Of a DNA stretch of 64,000 bases, positions 17,820 through 26,110 are shown in pieces (positions within the stretch are counted from its first letter, which is position 1; each line of letters starts with the position of its first letter). The translations under genes were made by a program, and so were the position numbers. A model generated the notes under the pieces. It was not told where the DNA came from. It saw only the letters and a list, made by a program, of their open reading frames with translations, and did no database searches. Location: NCBI GenBank assembly GCA_018366195.1, contig JAGZIN010000001.1, positions 124,001 through 188,000 on the forward strand, given 5' to 3'. The DNA comes from Butyricicoccus pullicaecorum (GTDB taxonomy: Bacteria; Bacillota; Clostridia; Oscillospirales; Butyricicoccaceae).

Positions 17820-19910
17820 ATGGATAACAAAACAAAGCTGCTGCATCGTCTGATTGCACTGCTTCTCATTTTGGTTGCGCTCGGCGGTATTTCTGCCGCT
17901 GGTCTGTATTCGCTGCAAATCATCAATGGAGAGCAGTATCGTTTGCAGGCAGAGCGGCATTTGACTTCGACAAACGTTGTCTCCGCTGCGCGCGGTGAAA
18001 TTATGGACCGATATGGACGACCGCTGATTACCAATGAGTCGGTGTATTCCATTCGCTTTGATTATGCGTACTGGGACCTCAAAAATCAAAATGATATCCT
18101 GCTTCAGCTGGTACAGCTTGTGATTTCGGCAGGCGTTCCTGTACCGACAGAGCTGCCGATTACAAGAGAGGCGCCTTATACGTTTACATGCGGCAAAGAA
18201 GATAAGGCATATACAAGACTGGCAGAATTTTTGGACGACAGGAATGGAAAAAATGATGCGTTAAAGCTCAAGGAAACCTATGGAGTGGCAGAGGCTAAGG
18301 AACTCGATGCGGCCAGTGTGCTTGCGGTGCTCAAAACATATTATGATGTGAGAGACACCTACTCAGAGGACAATGCACGGTGGATTGTGGAGCAGCGCTA
18401 TCGCATGAGTATTGCGGGATTTTCACGGAACAATCCCTTTATATTCGCGGAAAATGTGCCAATCAGCCTCATTGCGGAAATTAAGGAGCGCCATAATCTG
18501 TTCCGCGGTGTCAATGTAGAAACCTCAACCGTGCGCAAATATGAAACCAACTACGCCGCGCAGATTTTGGGGCGCACCGGTATCATCTATGCAGAAGAAT
18601 GGGACAAGTATCAGGAAAAAGGATACTCCATGAATGATATTGTGGGCAAGAGCGGCATTGAACGCTCCATGGAAGAACATCTGCGCGGAAAAAGCGGCAG
18701 TCGGCTGATTGATACCGATATCACTGGAGAAATTACAGGTTCGCTGGAAACTGCGGCTCCGCGTGCCGGAGATAATGTGGTGCTGACGCTGGATATTGAG
18801 CTGCAAAAAGTGGCAGAGGAGTCTCTTGCACGTGTGCTTTCCAATATCGAGACAGCGCGCGGCGGTGCAGCGGTGCTCATGAAAGTGGATACGGGAGAAG
18901 TGCTTGCAGCCGCAAACTATCCCACATACAGCCAGATGACATTCAATCAGGACGCGAAGCTGATTCAGGACAATCCGCTGGAACCAACCCGAAATCGTGC
19001 ATTTCAGATGGCATATCCTCCCGGCTCGGCGTTTAAGCCCTTGATTGCAGTTGCAGGTCTGGAACAGGGTGTCATTTCGCCGGAAACCAAAATGTACTGC
19101 AATCACTTTTATGACCGTTTTCAGTCCAGAAGGTTTACCTGTCTCGGTCTGCATAAGGAACTGGATTTGACAATGGCAGTCAAAAAATCCTGTAACATTT
19201 ATTTCTATGAGACCGGCTATATGCTGGGCGGAAAAGCCATTGAAGAATGGTCGCATAAGTTTGGATTTGGTCAGAAAACAGGCATCGAGGTCGGCGAGGT
19301 GGCAGGCTCTGCCGCCGGTCCAACTTATAGACAGGAGATGCTGGTCAATAACCCAATGCTCAATAAGTGGCAGCCGGGTGACGTGGTGCAGGCGGCGATT
19401 GGACAGAGTGACCATACTGTGACCCCGCTGCAGCTGTGCAATTATACAGCAACCCTTGCCAATGGTGGAATCCGCTACAAGCCGACGCTGATTAAAAGCA
19501 TCAAGTCCTACGATTACAGCCGCACAATATTGGACCATAAGCCTGAGGTGGCGCTGGATTTGAAGCTTGACCCTCAAAATTTGAAGGTTGTGACCACAGC
19601 CATGCAGGCGGTTGGTGAGGAAGGCGGTACCGCAGCACGTACCTTCCGAGATTATCCAATCAAGATTGCAGTGAAAACAGGTACAGCCGAGCATCTGGGC
19701 GGAAAAGATTTTGCTGGAAATGCAGAGGATCATGGCGTGTTCATTGGATTTGCACCAGCAGAAAATCCGGAGGTTGCCATTGCAATTGTGGGAGAATGTG
19801 CCGGACATGGTTCAGATGTTGCACCTGTTGCACGGGATATTCTGGACGCTTATTTTCAGGGAGAAGGGAAAATGAATCAGGTTGCTGTCGAAAATACCTT
19901 ACAGCAGTAA
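17820..19910 (+). CDS. mrdA: Penicillin-binding protein 2, elongation transpeptidase
   Basis: A 696-residue class B PBP that cross-links peptidoglycan during cell elongation. After a single N-terminal membrane segment (about residues 12-34) comes the PBP dimerisation domain with AARGEIMDRYGRPL. The transpeptidase motifs are all present: SAFK in PPGSAFKPL (catalytic Ser), SCN in KKSCNIYFYE, and KTG in IAVKTGTAEH. DHGVFIGFAPAENP near the end is typical. It is the last gene of the mreCD block, 100 bases before minD, which has its own promoter. Confidence 0.94.
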   Translation: MDNKTKLLHRLIALLLILVALGGISAAGLYSLQIINGEQYRLQAERHLTSTNVVSAARGEIMDRYGRPLITNESVYSIRFDYAYWDLKNQNDILLQLVQLVISAGVPVPTELPITREAPYTFTCGKEDKAYTRLAEFLDDRNGKNDALKLKETYGVAEAKELDAASVLAVLKTYYDVRDTYSEDNARWIVEQRYRMSIAGFSRNNPFIFAENVPISLIAEIKERHNLFRGVNVETSTVRKYETNYAAQILGRTGIIYAEEWDKYQEKGYSMNDIVGKSGIERSMEEHLRGKSGSRLIDTDITGEITGSLETAAPRAGDNVVLTLDIELQKVAEESLARVLSNIETARGGAAVLMKVDTGEVLAAANYPTYSQMTFNQDAKLIQDNPLEPTRNRAFQMAYPPGSAFKPLIAVAGLEQGVISPETKMYCNHFYDRFQSRRFTCLGLHKELDLTMAVKKSCNIYFYETGYMLGGKAIEEWSHKFGFGQKTGIEVGEVAGSAAGPTYRQEMLVNNPMLNKWQPGDVVQAAIGQSDHTVTPLQLCNYTATLANGGIRYKPTLIKSIKSYDYSRTILDHKPEVALDLKLDPQNLKVVTTAMQAVGEEGGTAARTFRDYPIKIAVKTGTAEHLGGKDFAGNAEDHGVFIGFAPAENPEVAIAIVGECAGHGSDVAPVARDILDAYFQGEGKMNQVAVENTLQQ

Positions 19911-19949
19911 AATTTTTCAAAAAATCCTTGGAGAAAATAGCGCATACAC

Positions 19950-19978
19950 TTGTCACCAGACCTATTTTGTTTTATACT
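19950..19978 (+). promoter_or_regulatory. Sigma-A promoter of minD
   Basis: TTGTCA (19950-19955), 17-base spacer, TATACT (19973-19978); each box matches 5 of 6. It lies between the PBP2 gene and minD, so minD-mgsA can be transcribed separately from the mre block. Confidence 0.75.
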
Positions 19979-20010
19979 TGAAAGTAAGGTGTAAATTGTT
20001 CGGAGGAAGT

Positions 20011-20751
20011 ATGCGCAAGATAATTTTAGTCGCGTCTGGAAAGGGTGGTACAGGAAAGACCTCCTTGACAGCATCGGTCGGTACTGTGTTAGCAGAACAA
20101 GGAAAGAAGGTGCTGGTTGTAGACGGCGACTGTGGTCTGCGCAATCTGGATTTGGTTTTGGGAATGAGTGATACTGCGGTGTTCACATTCTCAGATGTTG
20201 CCCGAGGCACAGTTCCGCTGAGCCGTGCCGTGGCAGAGCACCCAGTCACATCGGGATTGTTTTTGCTCACAGCACCAGCAGAGATTCCACATCTCACGGC
20301 TTCGGAGCTGAGATATTTGGCTGAGGAAACCGAGCAGCAGGGATTTGACTATGTAATCATTGATGGACCGGCAGGTTTGCCGGAGGAACTTGTCATGTAT
20401 GCTCAAATTGCAACGCAAGGGATTGTGGTCACCATGCCAGACCCAGCGTCGATTCGTGGTGCTGAGCGCGTTGCCCGTATGATGGAGGCACAGTGTATCA
20501 TGCGAATCCGTCTGGTTGTCAATCGGGTGCGTCCGCGCCTCATTCGCTATGGTGTGGCTGCAAACATTGACGATGCAATTGATATCGCAGGACTTCAGCT
20601 GTTGGGACTCATTCCTGAAGATGAAGATGTCATTGCCTGTGCAGGCAGTGGAAAAAGTGTTGTAAGATATAAAAAATCAGGCGCTGCTCAGGCGTACCGC
20701 AACATTGCGCGCCGCTTGGAGGGAGAACGTCTGCCGCTCATGCGGTTCTAA
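20011..20751 (+). CDS. minD: MinD-type septum-site ATPase
   Basis: A ParA/MinD family ATPase that binds the membrane as a dimer and positions division inhibitors. The 246-residue protein has the deviant Walker A KGGTGKTS (signature Lys11, Lys16), VVDGDCGLRNLDLVLGM, and VIIDGPAGLPEE as Walker B region. The C-terminus IARRLEGERLPLMRF could form the short amphipathic membrane-targeting helix. The ATG at 20011 has GGAGG in front; the frame is open further upstream over the PBP2 gene but without a start site. Neither minC nor minE is next to it, although many Clostridia carry minC-minD-minE here. A MinD/FlhG-like role cannot be excluded. Confidence 0.87.
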   Translation: MRKIILVASGKGGTGKTSLTASVGTVLAEQGKKVLVVDGDCGLRNLDLVLGMSDTAVFTFSDVARGTVPLSRAVAEHPVTSGLFLLTAPAEIPHLTASELRYLAEETEQQGFDYVIIDGPAGLPEELVMYAQIATQGIVVTMPDPASIRGAERVARMMEAQCIMRIRLVVNRVRPRLIRYGVAANIDDAIDIAGLQLLGLIPEDEDVIACAGSGKSVVRYKKSGAAQAYRNIARRLEGERLPLMRF

Positions 20752-20775
20752 ATGACCAACTGAAAGGAGACCAAA

Positions 20776-21183
20776 ATGAATATTGCACTCATTGCACATG
20801 ACCGAAAAAAGGAGCTGATGGTTCAGTTCTGTATGGCATATTGTGGCATTTTGGCAAAGCATAGCCTGTGTGCAACAGGTACAACCGGTAAGCTGGTAGC
20901 AGAAGCGACCGGTCTGCGGATAGAAAGATATCTGCCGGGAATGCAAGGCGGTGAGGAACAAATCTCTGCGCGTGTATCCTATAATGAGATTGACCTTGTT
21001 CTGTTTTTCCGAGATCCAATGTCGAACAGTCAGTACGAGCCAGATGTTCATGTTTTGGCACGTTTGTGTGATATGCACAATATCCCGATTGCAACCAATG
21101 CGGCAACTGCGGAAATGTTGATTTTGGGTCTGGATCGCGGCGATTTGGATTGGAGAAATATTGTAAATCCCAAGAATCGCTGA
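20776..21183 (+). CDS. mgsA: Methylglyoxal synthase homologue with altered catalytic residues
   Basis: MgsA converts dihydroxyacetone phosphate to methylglyoxal and phosphate. The 135-residue protein has the expected length and fold markers: IALIAHDRKK at the start, ATGTTGKL phosphate loop, FFRDPMSN and IPIATNAATAEM. Aligned by eye to E. coli MgsA, the catalytic base Asp71 in GGDQQ is replaced by Glu60 in GGEEQ, and His98 is replaced by Tyr87 in NSQYEPDV, with the same 27-residue spacing; Asp101 is kept as Asp90. Activity may therefore be low or changed. It follows minD by 24 bases and is closed by a terminator. minD-mgsA neighbourhood is common in Clostridia. Confidence 0.85.
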   Translation: MNIALIAHDRKKELMVQFCMAYCGILAKHSLCATGTTGKLVAEATGLRIERYLPGMQGGEEQISARVSYNEIDLVLFFRDPMSNSQYEPDVHVLARLCDMHNIPIATNAATAEMLILGLDRGDLDWRNIVNPKNR

Positions 21184-21201
21184 TAGAAAAGGATTACGTG
21201 G

Positions 21202-21238
21202 CGCACCCGCCCGCCTTGGTGGGACGGGTGCGTTTTTT
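21202..21238 (+). terminator. Terminator after mgsA
   Basis: 8-bp GC-rich stem (21202-21209 with 21225-21232) and six T. A second small hairpin, TGCCGC/GCGGCA at 21247-21262 followed by CTTTTTG, lies just downstream and may act as a back-up. Confidence 0.88.
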
Positions 21239-21303
21239 GGTATTTATGCCGCTTTTGCGGCACTTTTTGTATGTTTTTAGAGGTGTAAAAGGAGTTTAAT
21301 GAT

Positions 21304-22665
21304 ATGGAAAAAATAAAGCCCAGAACCCTTTCCGGATTTATGGAGCTTTTGCCCGCAGCGCAAGAGCAGATGGAGCAAATCATGCAGATTCTACGGGAAA
21401 CCTATGCCCTGTATGGCTTCTATCCGCTCGATACTCCGGTTCTGGAGTCGGCTGAGGTGCTCCTTGCAAAGGGCGGCGGTGAGACAGAAAAGCAGATTTA
21501 CCGCTTTCAAAAGGGAGACAGCGACCTTGCAATGCGCTTCGATTTGACTGTGCCGCTGGCAAAGTATGTCGCACTCAATTATGGACAGTTGACCTTTCCG
21601 TTCCGCCGTTACCAGATTGGAAAGGTATATCGCGGAGAACGTGCGCAGCGCGGCAGATTCCGTGAGTTCTATCAGGCAGATATTGATATCATTGGAGACG
21701 GACAGCTGGATATCATCAATGAAGCGGAAATTCCTTCTATTATCTACAAAACCTTTACAAAGCTTGGATTGGAGCGCTTTCAAATCCGTATCAATAACCG
21801 AAAGATATTGAGCGGATTCTTTGAGATGCTGGGTTTGCATGAGCAGGCAGGAGATGTCATGCGTACCATTGACAAGCTCGAAAAAATCGGAGCGGATAAG
21901 GTTCGTGAAATCTTGATGGAGGACTGCAAGACCTCTGCGGAACAGGCAGACGAAATCTTGAAGTTTATTACGCTTTCGGGCGGCACACAGGGGATTTTGC
22001 AGGCACTCGAGCAGTATCGCGGACGCAATGTGCTGCTGGACTGCGGGATTGAGGAGCTTACTACCGTTGCAGCCTATATGGAGGGCTTTGGCGTTCCGGC
22101 AGACCACTTTGAAATTGATTTGACAATTGCACGTGGTTTGGATTACTACACAGGCACTGTGTATGAAACGACAATGCTGGATCACCCTGAAATCGGTTCG
22201 ATTTGCTCCGGTGGTCGTTATGACAATCTGGCAGAATATTATACCGATAAGAAGCTGCCCGGTGTGGGGATTTCCATTGGTCTGACACGCTTGTTCTTTA
22301 TCTTGCAGGATAAGGGTTATCTCAATCAAGACCCGCCAGCGGCTCCAGCAGATGTCCTCATTTTGCCCATGACGCAAGACGTAGATGCAGCCATTGCATT
22401 GGCAACCCGTCTGCGTGATGAAGGCATACGGGTACAGCTGCATTGTGAAAAGAAAAAGTTTAAGGCAAAGATTGCTTATGCAGACAAGCTTGCAATTCCG
22501 TATGTCATTTTTATGGGTGAGGACGAAATTCAAAACCATGTGATTGCACTCAAGGAGCTGGCTACTGGCGAGCAGACCAATACAGATTTTGAGCAGGCAC
22601 TGGCGCGAATCCGAGAGGGGCTTGCAAAGCGTGCGTCTGAAACGGTAATTAAAAATCTCCAGTAA
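21304..22665 (+). CDS. hisS: Histidyl-tRNA synthetase
   Basis: A class II synthetase of 453 residues charging tRNA-His. Motif 2 (FPFRRYQIGKVYRGERAQRGRFREFYQAD), written here only as landmark FREFYQAD, and the histidine-specific RGLDYYTGTVYE and SGGRYDNLAEYY are clear. The C-terminal anticodon-binding domain starts near ADVLILPM. AAGGAG precedes the ATG. It lies 15 bases before aspS, the classical Firmicutes hisS-aspS pair. No T-box is seen in the 120 bases upstream. Confidence 0.96.
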   Translation: MEKIKPRTLSGFMELLPAAQEQMEQIMQILRETYALYGFYPLDTPVLESAEVLLAKGGGETEKQIYRFQKGDSDLAMRFDLTVPLAKYVALNYGQLTFPFRRYQIGKVYRGERAQRGRFREFYQADIDIIGDGQLDIINEAEIPSIIYKTFTKLGLERFQIRINNRKILSGFFEMLGLHEQAGDVMRTIDKLEKIGADKVREILMEDCKTSAEQADEILKFITLSGGTQGILQALEQYRGRNVLLDCGIEELTTVAAYMEGFGVPADHFEIDLTIARGLDYYTGTVYETTMLDHPEIGSICSGGRYDNLAEYYTDKKLPGVGISIGLTRLFFILQDKGYLNQDPPAAPADVLILPMTQDVDAAIALATRLRDEGIRVQLHCEKKKFKAKIAYADKLAIPYVIFMGEDEIQNHVIALKELATGEQTNTDFEQALARIREGLAKRASETVIKNLQ

Positions 22666-22680
22666 GAGGGAAAGGGTACT

Positions 22681-24492
22681 ATGAATAACACTTCGATTGC
22701 AAATATGAAACGCACAAATATGTGCGGTGAGCTGCGTGCCTCTGATGTGGGTCGTGAGGTCGTTGTCAATGGCTGGGTAGACCGTGTGCGTGATAACGGA
22801 GGCGTTCTGTTTTTGCTGGTACGTGACCGCGCAGGTATCGTACAGTGTACATTTGATAAGAGCGTCAACGCAGAGCTGTTTGAAATTGCGTTTACCTGCC
22901 GCACAGAGTTTGTCGTGGCAGTCAAGGGAAAGCTGGTTGCACGTGATGCAGCAGCGGTCAACCATAAAATGCCGACTGGTGAGGTTGAAATCATTGCGAC
23001 CGATATCCGTATCCTGTCCAAGGCAGAAACCACACCGTTTGAAATTTCAGATGAGAAGGAAGTGGGCGATCAGATTCGCCTCAAATACAGATATTTGGAC
23101 TTGCGCCGCCCTTCTATGCAGCGTAATATGATGCTGCGTCATCGGGTAACGCAGATTGCACGCAATTATTTTGATGAGCAGGGCTTTATTGAAATCGAAA
23201 CACCCATGCTCACAAAATCGACTCCAGAGGGCGCACGAGATTATCTTGTGCCGTCTCGTGTGCATGCGGGAAAGTTCTATGCACTGCCACAGTCTCCGCA
23301 GCAATATAAGCAGCTGCTGATGCTGTCGGGCATGGACCGTTATATCCAGATTACTCGCTGCTTCCGTGATGAGGACTTGCGCGCAGACCGTCAGCCGGAG
23401 TTTACTCAAATTGATTTGGAGATGTCTTTTGTTGAGCAGGACGATGTGATTGCAGTCAATGAAGGATTCCTCAAGCGTGTATTTGAGGAAGTGTTGCATG
23501 TGGATATTCAGTTGCCTTTGCCGCGTATTACATGGCAGGAGGCGATGGATCGCTTTGGGTCGGATAAGCCGGATTTGCGCTTTGGATTTGAAATCAAGGA
23601 TATTTCGGATATCGCAGAACAGTGCTCCTTCAAGGTGTTTCATGATACAGTTGCAGGCGGCGGCAGTGTGCGCCTGATTAACGTCAATGGTTATGCGGAC
23701 AAGTTCCCGCGTAAGGAAATTGACAAGCTGGGTGAGTTTGTAAAGACCTATCGTGCAAAGGGACTGGCATGGCTGAAGCTTGCGGCAGACGGTTCGATGA
23801 CCTCCTCCTTTGCGAAGTTCCTGTCCGACGATGAGTTGGATCAAATCAAGGAGCGTGCCGAGGCAAAGCCCAATGACTTAATTTTTGTTGTGGCAGATGC
23901 CGACTGGGAGACCGCAGTGACCGCGCTTGGCGCACTGCGCTGTGAGCTTGGAAAGCGTCTGGGACTTGCAAGAAAGGACGATTATAAGCTGGCATGGGTC
24001 GTTGAATTCCCGCAGTTTGAATATGCTGAGGAGGAGCAGCGTCTGGTTGCGAAGCATCACCCATTTACGGCTCCGATGGACGAAGACATTGCGCTGCTGG
24101 AAACCGACCCGAAGCGCGTCCGTGCCAAGGCGTATGATATCATACTCAATGGTTGTGAGCTTGGCGGCGGTTCCATTCGTATTCATGACCCAGAGCTTCA
24201 AACCAAAATGTTCCGTGCACTGGGCTTTACAGAGGAAAAGGCAAATGAGCAGTTTGGTCATTTGATTACTGCTTTCAAGTATGGTGCTCCACCACATGGC
24301 GGACTGGCGTATGGTTTGGATCGACTGTGTATGCTGCTTGCCGGCTTGGATTCGATTCGTGATGTGATTGCCTTCCCGAAGGTACAGAACGCATCGGATT
24401 TGATGATGCAGTGCCCTGATGTGGTAGATGAAAAGCAGCTTGATGATTTGTCCATTGCGGTTACCCGTATGGAGAAGAACGAGGAAGCATAA
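22681..24492 (+). CDS. aspS: Aspartyl-tRNA synthetase, bacterial type
   Basis: A class IIb synthetase of 603 residues. The OB-fold anticodon-binding domain occupies about 1-110 (GWVDRVRDNGGVLFLLVRD), followed by the catalytic core with FIEIETPML, YALPQSPQQYKQLLM and CFRDEDLRADRQPEFTQID. The bacterial GAD insertion at about 290-420 and the C-terminal GLAYGLDRLCMLLAG complete it. It shares an operon with hisS and ends at a strong terminator. Confidence 0.97.
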   Translation: MNNTSIANMKRTNMCGELRASDVGREVVVNGWVDRVRDNGGVLFLLVRDRAGIVQCTFDKSVNAELFEIAFTCRTEFVVAVKGKLVARDAAAVNHKMPTGEVEIIATDIRILSKAETTPFEISDEKEVGDQIRLKYRYLDLRRPSMQRNMMLRHRVTQIARNYFDEQGFIEIETPMLTKSTPEGARDYLVPSRVHAGKFYALPQSPQQYKQLLMLSGMDRYIQITRCFRDEDLRADRQPEFTQIDLEMSFVEQDDVIAVNEGFLKRVFEEVLHVDIQLPLPRITWQEAMDRFGSDKPDLRFGFEIKDISDIAEQCSFKVFHDTVAGGGSVRLINVNGYADKFPRKEIDKLGEFVKTYRAKGLAWLKLAADGSMTSSFAKFLSDDELDQIKERAEAKPNDLIFVVADADWETAVTALGALRCELGKRLGLARKDDYKLAWVVEFPQFEYAEEEQRLVAKHHPFTAPMDEDIALLETDPKRVRAKAYDIILNGCELGGGSIRIHDPELQTKMFRALGFTEEKANEQFGHLITAFKYGAPPHGGLAYGLDRLCMLLAGLDSIRDVIAFPKVQNASDLMMQCPDVVDEKQLDDLSIAVTRMEKNEEA

Positions 24493-24499
24493 GAGTAAA

Positions 24500-24530
24500 A
24501 AGTCGCTCGGAAATCCTGAGCGACTTTTTT
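24500..24530 (+). terminator. Terminator after aspS
   Basis: 9-bp stem (24500-24508 with 24518-24526), 9-base loop and six T. Confidence 0.9.
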
Positions 24531-24554
24531 GAAAGGGTATCATGGGAGATAGCG

Positions 24555-24977
24555 ATGAAACATTATAAAGGATTAGCACATATTGCTGTGTATACAACGG
24601 ATTTGTCATCTTCGATTCGGTTTTATGAGGCGCTGGGCGGAATCTGCACCATGCGTGGAGAAGTACAGAAAAAGACTGGGGTCAATCAGCTTGCGATGAT
24701 TCATCTGGTCAATTTTGAAATCGAACTGATTGAGCCGGGAGATGGAACGGTTGTGACAGCAGGAGGGGGTGTGCTTCCGCATTTTGCAATAGAAGTGGAG
24801 GATTTACCCTCTGTGATAGACACCCTGCGTGCAATGGGAATTGATACATTTTGTGCAGAGCAGCCGAATGTCCTTCCGGAATTATTCGGCGGATTACAGA
24901 ACATCTTTTTCCGTGGTCCAAGCGGTGAGATGATTGAATTGATTGAACATTTCGATATGGAATCTTCCGAAAGGTAA
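24555..24977 (+). CDS. VOC (glyoxalase/bleomycin-resistance) family protein
   Basis: A 140-residue vicinal-oxygen-chelate protein made of two beta-alpha-beta-beta-beta halves: GLAHIAVYTTDLSSSIRFYEAL opens the first and LPHFAIEVEDLPSVIDTLRAMG the second, and FFRGPSGEMIELIE closes it. His9, Glu55-region, His78 and Glu129-region residues fall where metal ligands are found in glyoxalase-like members, so a metal enzyme such as a lactoylglutathione lyase-like or methylmalonyl-CoA epimerase-like protein is possible. The substrate is not known. Its nearness to the mgsA homologue (3.4 kb) is suggestive of methylglyoxal handling but is weak evidence. It has its own terminator. Confidence 0.8.
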   Translation: MKHYKGLAHIAVYTTDLSSSIRFYEALGGICTMRGEVQKKTGVNQLAMIHLVNFEIELIEPGDGTVVTAGGGVLPHFAIEVEDLPSVIDTLRAMGIDTFCAEQPNVLPELFGGLQNIFFRGPSGEMIELIEHFDMESSER

Positions 24978-24983
24978 AATAAA

Positions 24984-25016
24984 AAATCCTTGACAGAATG
25001 TCAAGGATTTTTTTGA
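24984..25016 (+). terminator. Terminator between converging genes
   Basis: 12-bp stem (24984-24995 with 24999-25010), 3-base loop, T run on the plus strand and A run at the 5' side, so it can serve both the VOC gene and the minus-strand gene ending at 25032. Confidence 0.9.
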
Positions 25017-25031
25017 AGTCACAAATAGAAC

Positions 25032-25829
25032 TCAGTCGTCTTTTTCACTTTCGCTGTCTGAAGAGAGAATCGAGCCGTCCGCAGCATCAATTTTGTATTC
25101 ATACTTTTTGGAGCCGGAGGTAAATTCAATTTCATAAACGCTGCCCTTGTCCTCTTCCTTCAGCTCGCACTTGGTAAATTTTGCATCGGAAACACCAGCT
25201 TTTTTGGTTGCAATTTCCTTTGCCTTGCTTTCGGAAATTTTCTCAGAGCTATTGGAGCTGTTGGAATTCGCCTCGGATTCCTTGTCAAGTACCTTTCCGG
25301 TTGCAGCATCGACTTTATATTCATATTTTTTGGAACCAGAGGTGAACTCTATTTCAAAGATATTGCGGCCGTCATCTGTTTTTTGTTCACATTTTGTGAA
25401 TTTTGCATTTGATGCAGTTACACCAGCATCTGTCAGTGCTGCCAGCTTTGCCTGGTCCTCGGAAACTGCGGTGCCATTGGAATTACCGCTTCCGGTATTC
25501 CCGCTTCCAGCATTATTGTTTCCTGTGCTGGGGGGAGTTGTTGGTGCTGTCACGCTTACCATCTTGGCAGTGCTGTCATAGCTTACCGTCAGTCCAATGG
25601 CCTCGCACAATGGACGCATGGGTACGTAGGTGGTGCCGTTATATAGGAATGGGCTGACTGGATTGCCCTTTGCGTCCTTTGGAACAAATGCAGTATTGTT
25701 GATTTGCATACGAATGCCTTCTTCTACGGCAATGTTGCGAGATGCACCCACTGCGGAATAAGCAGCTCCCATTACAAGACAAGCACTGACAGCACCGAGT
25801 GCAAATACTTTGACGGAATTATTTTTCAT
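25032..25829 (-). CDS. Exported stalk-domain protein with two PepSY-like repeats
   Basis: The 265-residue protein has a signal peptide (about 1-29). A copper-amine-oxidase N-terminal-like (stalk) domain follows at about 35-95, marked by FLYNGTTYVPMRPLCEAIG and YDSTAKMVSVT, then a Gly/Asn/Ser-rich linker. Two PepSY-like domains at about 122-180 and 195-260 share the near-identical core EFTSGSKKYEYK, so the second arose by duplication. Such proteins are exported and bound to the envelope; PepSY domains are linked to protease inhibition or surface regulation. The function is not known. The C-terminus is acidic. It stands alone on the minus strand. Confidence 0.83.
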   Translation of the reverse strand: MKNNSVKVFALGAVSACLVMGAAYSAVGASRNIAVEEGIRMQINNTAFVPKDAKGNPVSPFLYNGTTYVPMRPLCEAIGLTVSYDSTAKMVSVTAPTTPPSTGNNNAGSGNTGSGNSNGTAVSEDQAKLAALTDAGVTASNAKFTKCEQKTDDGRNIFEIEFTSGSKKYEYKVDAATGKVLDKESEANSNSSNSSEKISESKAKEIATKKAGVSDAKFTKCELKEEDKGSVYEIEFTSGSKKYEYKIDAADGSILSSDSESEKDD

Positions 25830-25889
25830 GAATCGTGTGCTCCTTTCAAAAGCAAGCTAAGAAAATTCAAAGAAAATCTTATGTCAGTA

Positions 25890-25922
25890 ATCATAGCACG
25901 GATTTTTAGAAAAATATGACAA
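25890..25922 (-). promoter_or_regulatory. Possible promoter of the stalk/PepSY gene
   Basis: On the minus strand TTGTCA (25922-25917) and an extended -10 TGC-TATGAT (25895-25890 for the hexamer) are 21 bases apart, longer than usual. The extended -10 may compensate, or the -35 may be another one. Confidence 0.35.
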
Positions 25923-25951
25923 AATTGTAAATTATTGAAAATAAAAACCGA

Positions 25952-25987
25952 ATATTATATGATAATATGACCTAAAAACAGTCATAT
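25952..25987. repeat. Overlapping inverted repeats in an AT-rich divergent spacer
   Basis: ATATTAT-ATG-ATAATAT (25952-25968) is a perfect palindrome. ATATGAC (25965-25971) is mirrored by GTCATAT (25981-25987). The 281-base spacer 25830-26110 holds otherwise only the promoter above and the iolD terminator. These may be operator sites. Confidence 0.4.
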
Positions 25988-26050
25988 ATTGTTATTTATG
26001 AAAGCTGTTTGCAATTGTGAAATTTTTGAATATTTTGAATGGGAACAGAA

Positions 26051-26080
26051 AAAGAGGAGCTGAATCATCAGCTCCTCTTT
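26051..26080 (-). terminator. Terminator after iolD (minus strand)
   Basis: 13-bp perfect stem (26051-26063 with 26068-26080), 4-base loop, followed on the minus strand by TTTTTCTG. It sits 30 bases past the iolD stop. Confidence 0.85.
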
Positions 26081-26110
26081 GGTTTGTCTGTCATCTTTTC
26101 GCGGCAGGGA

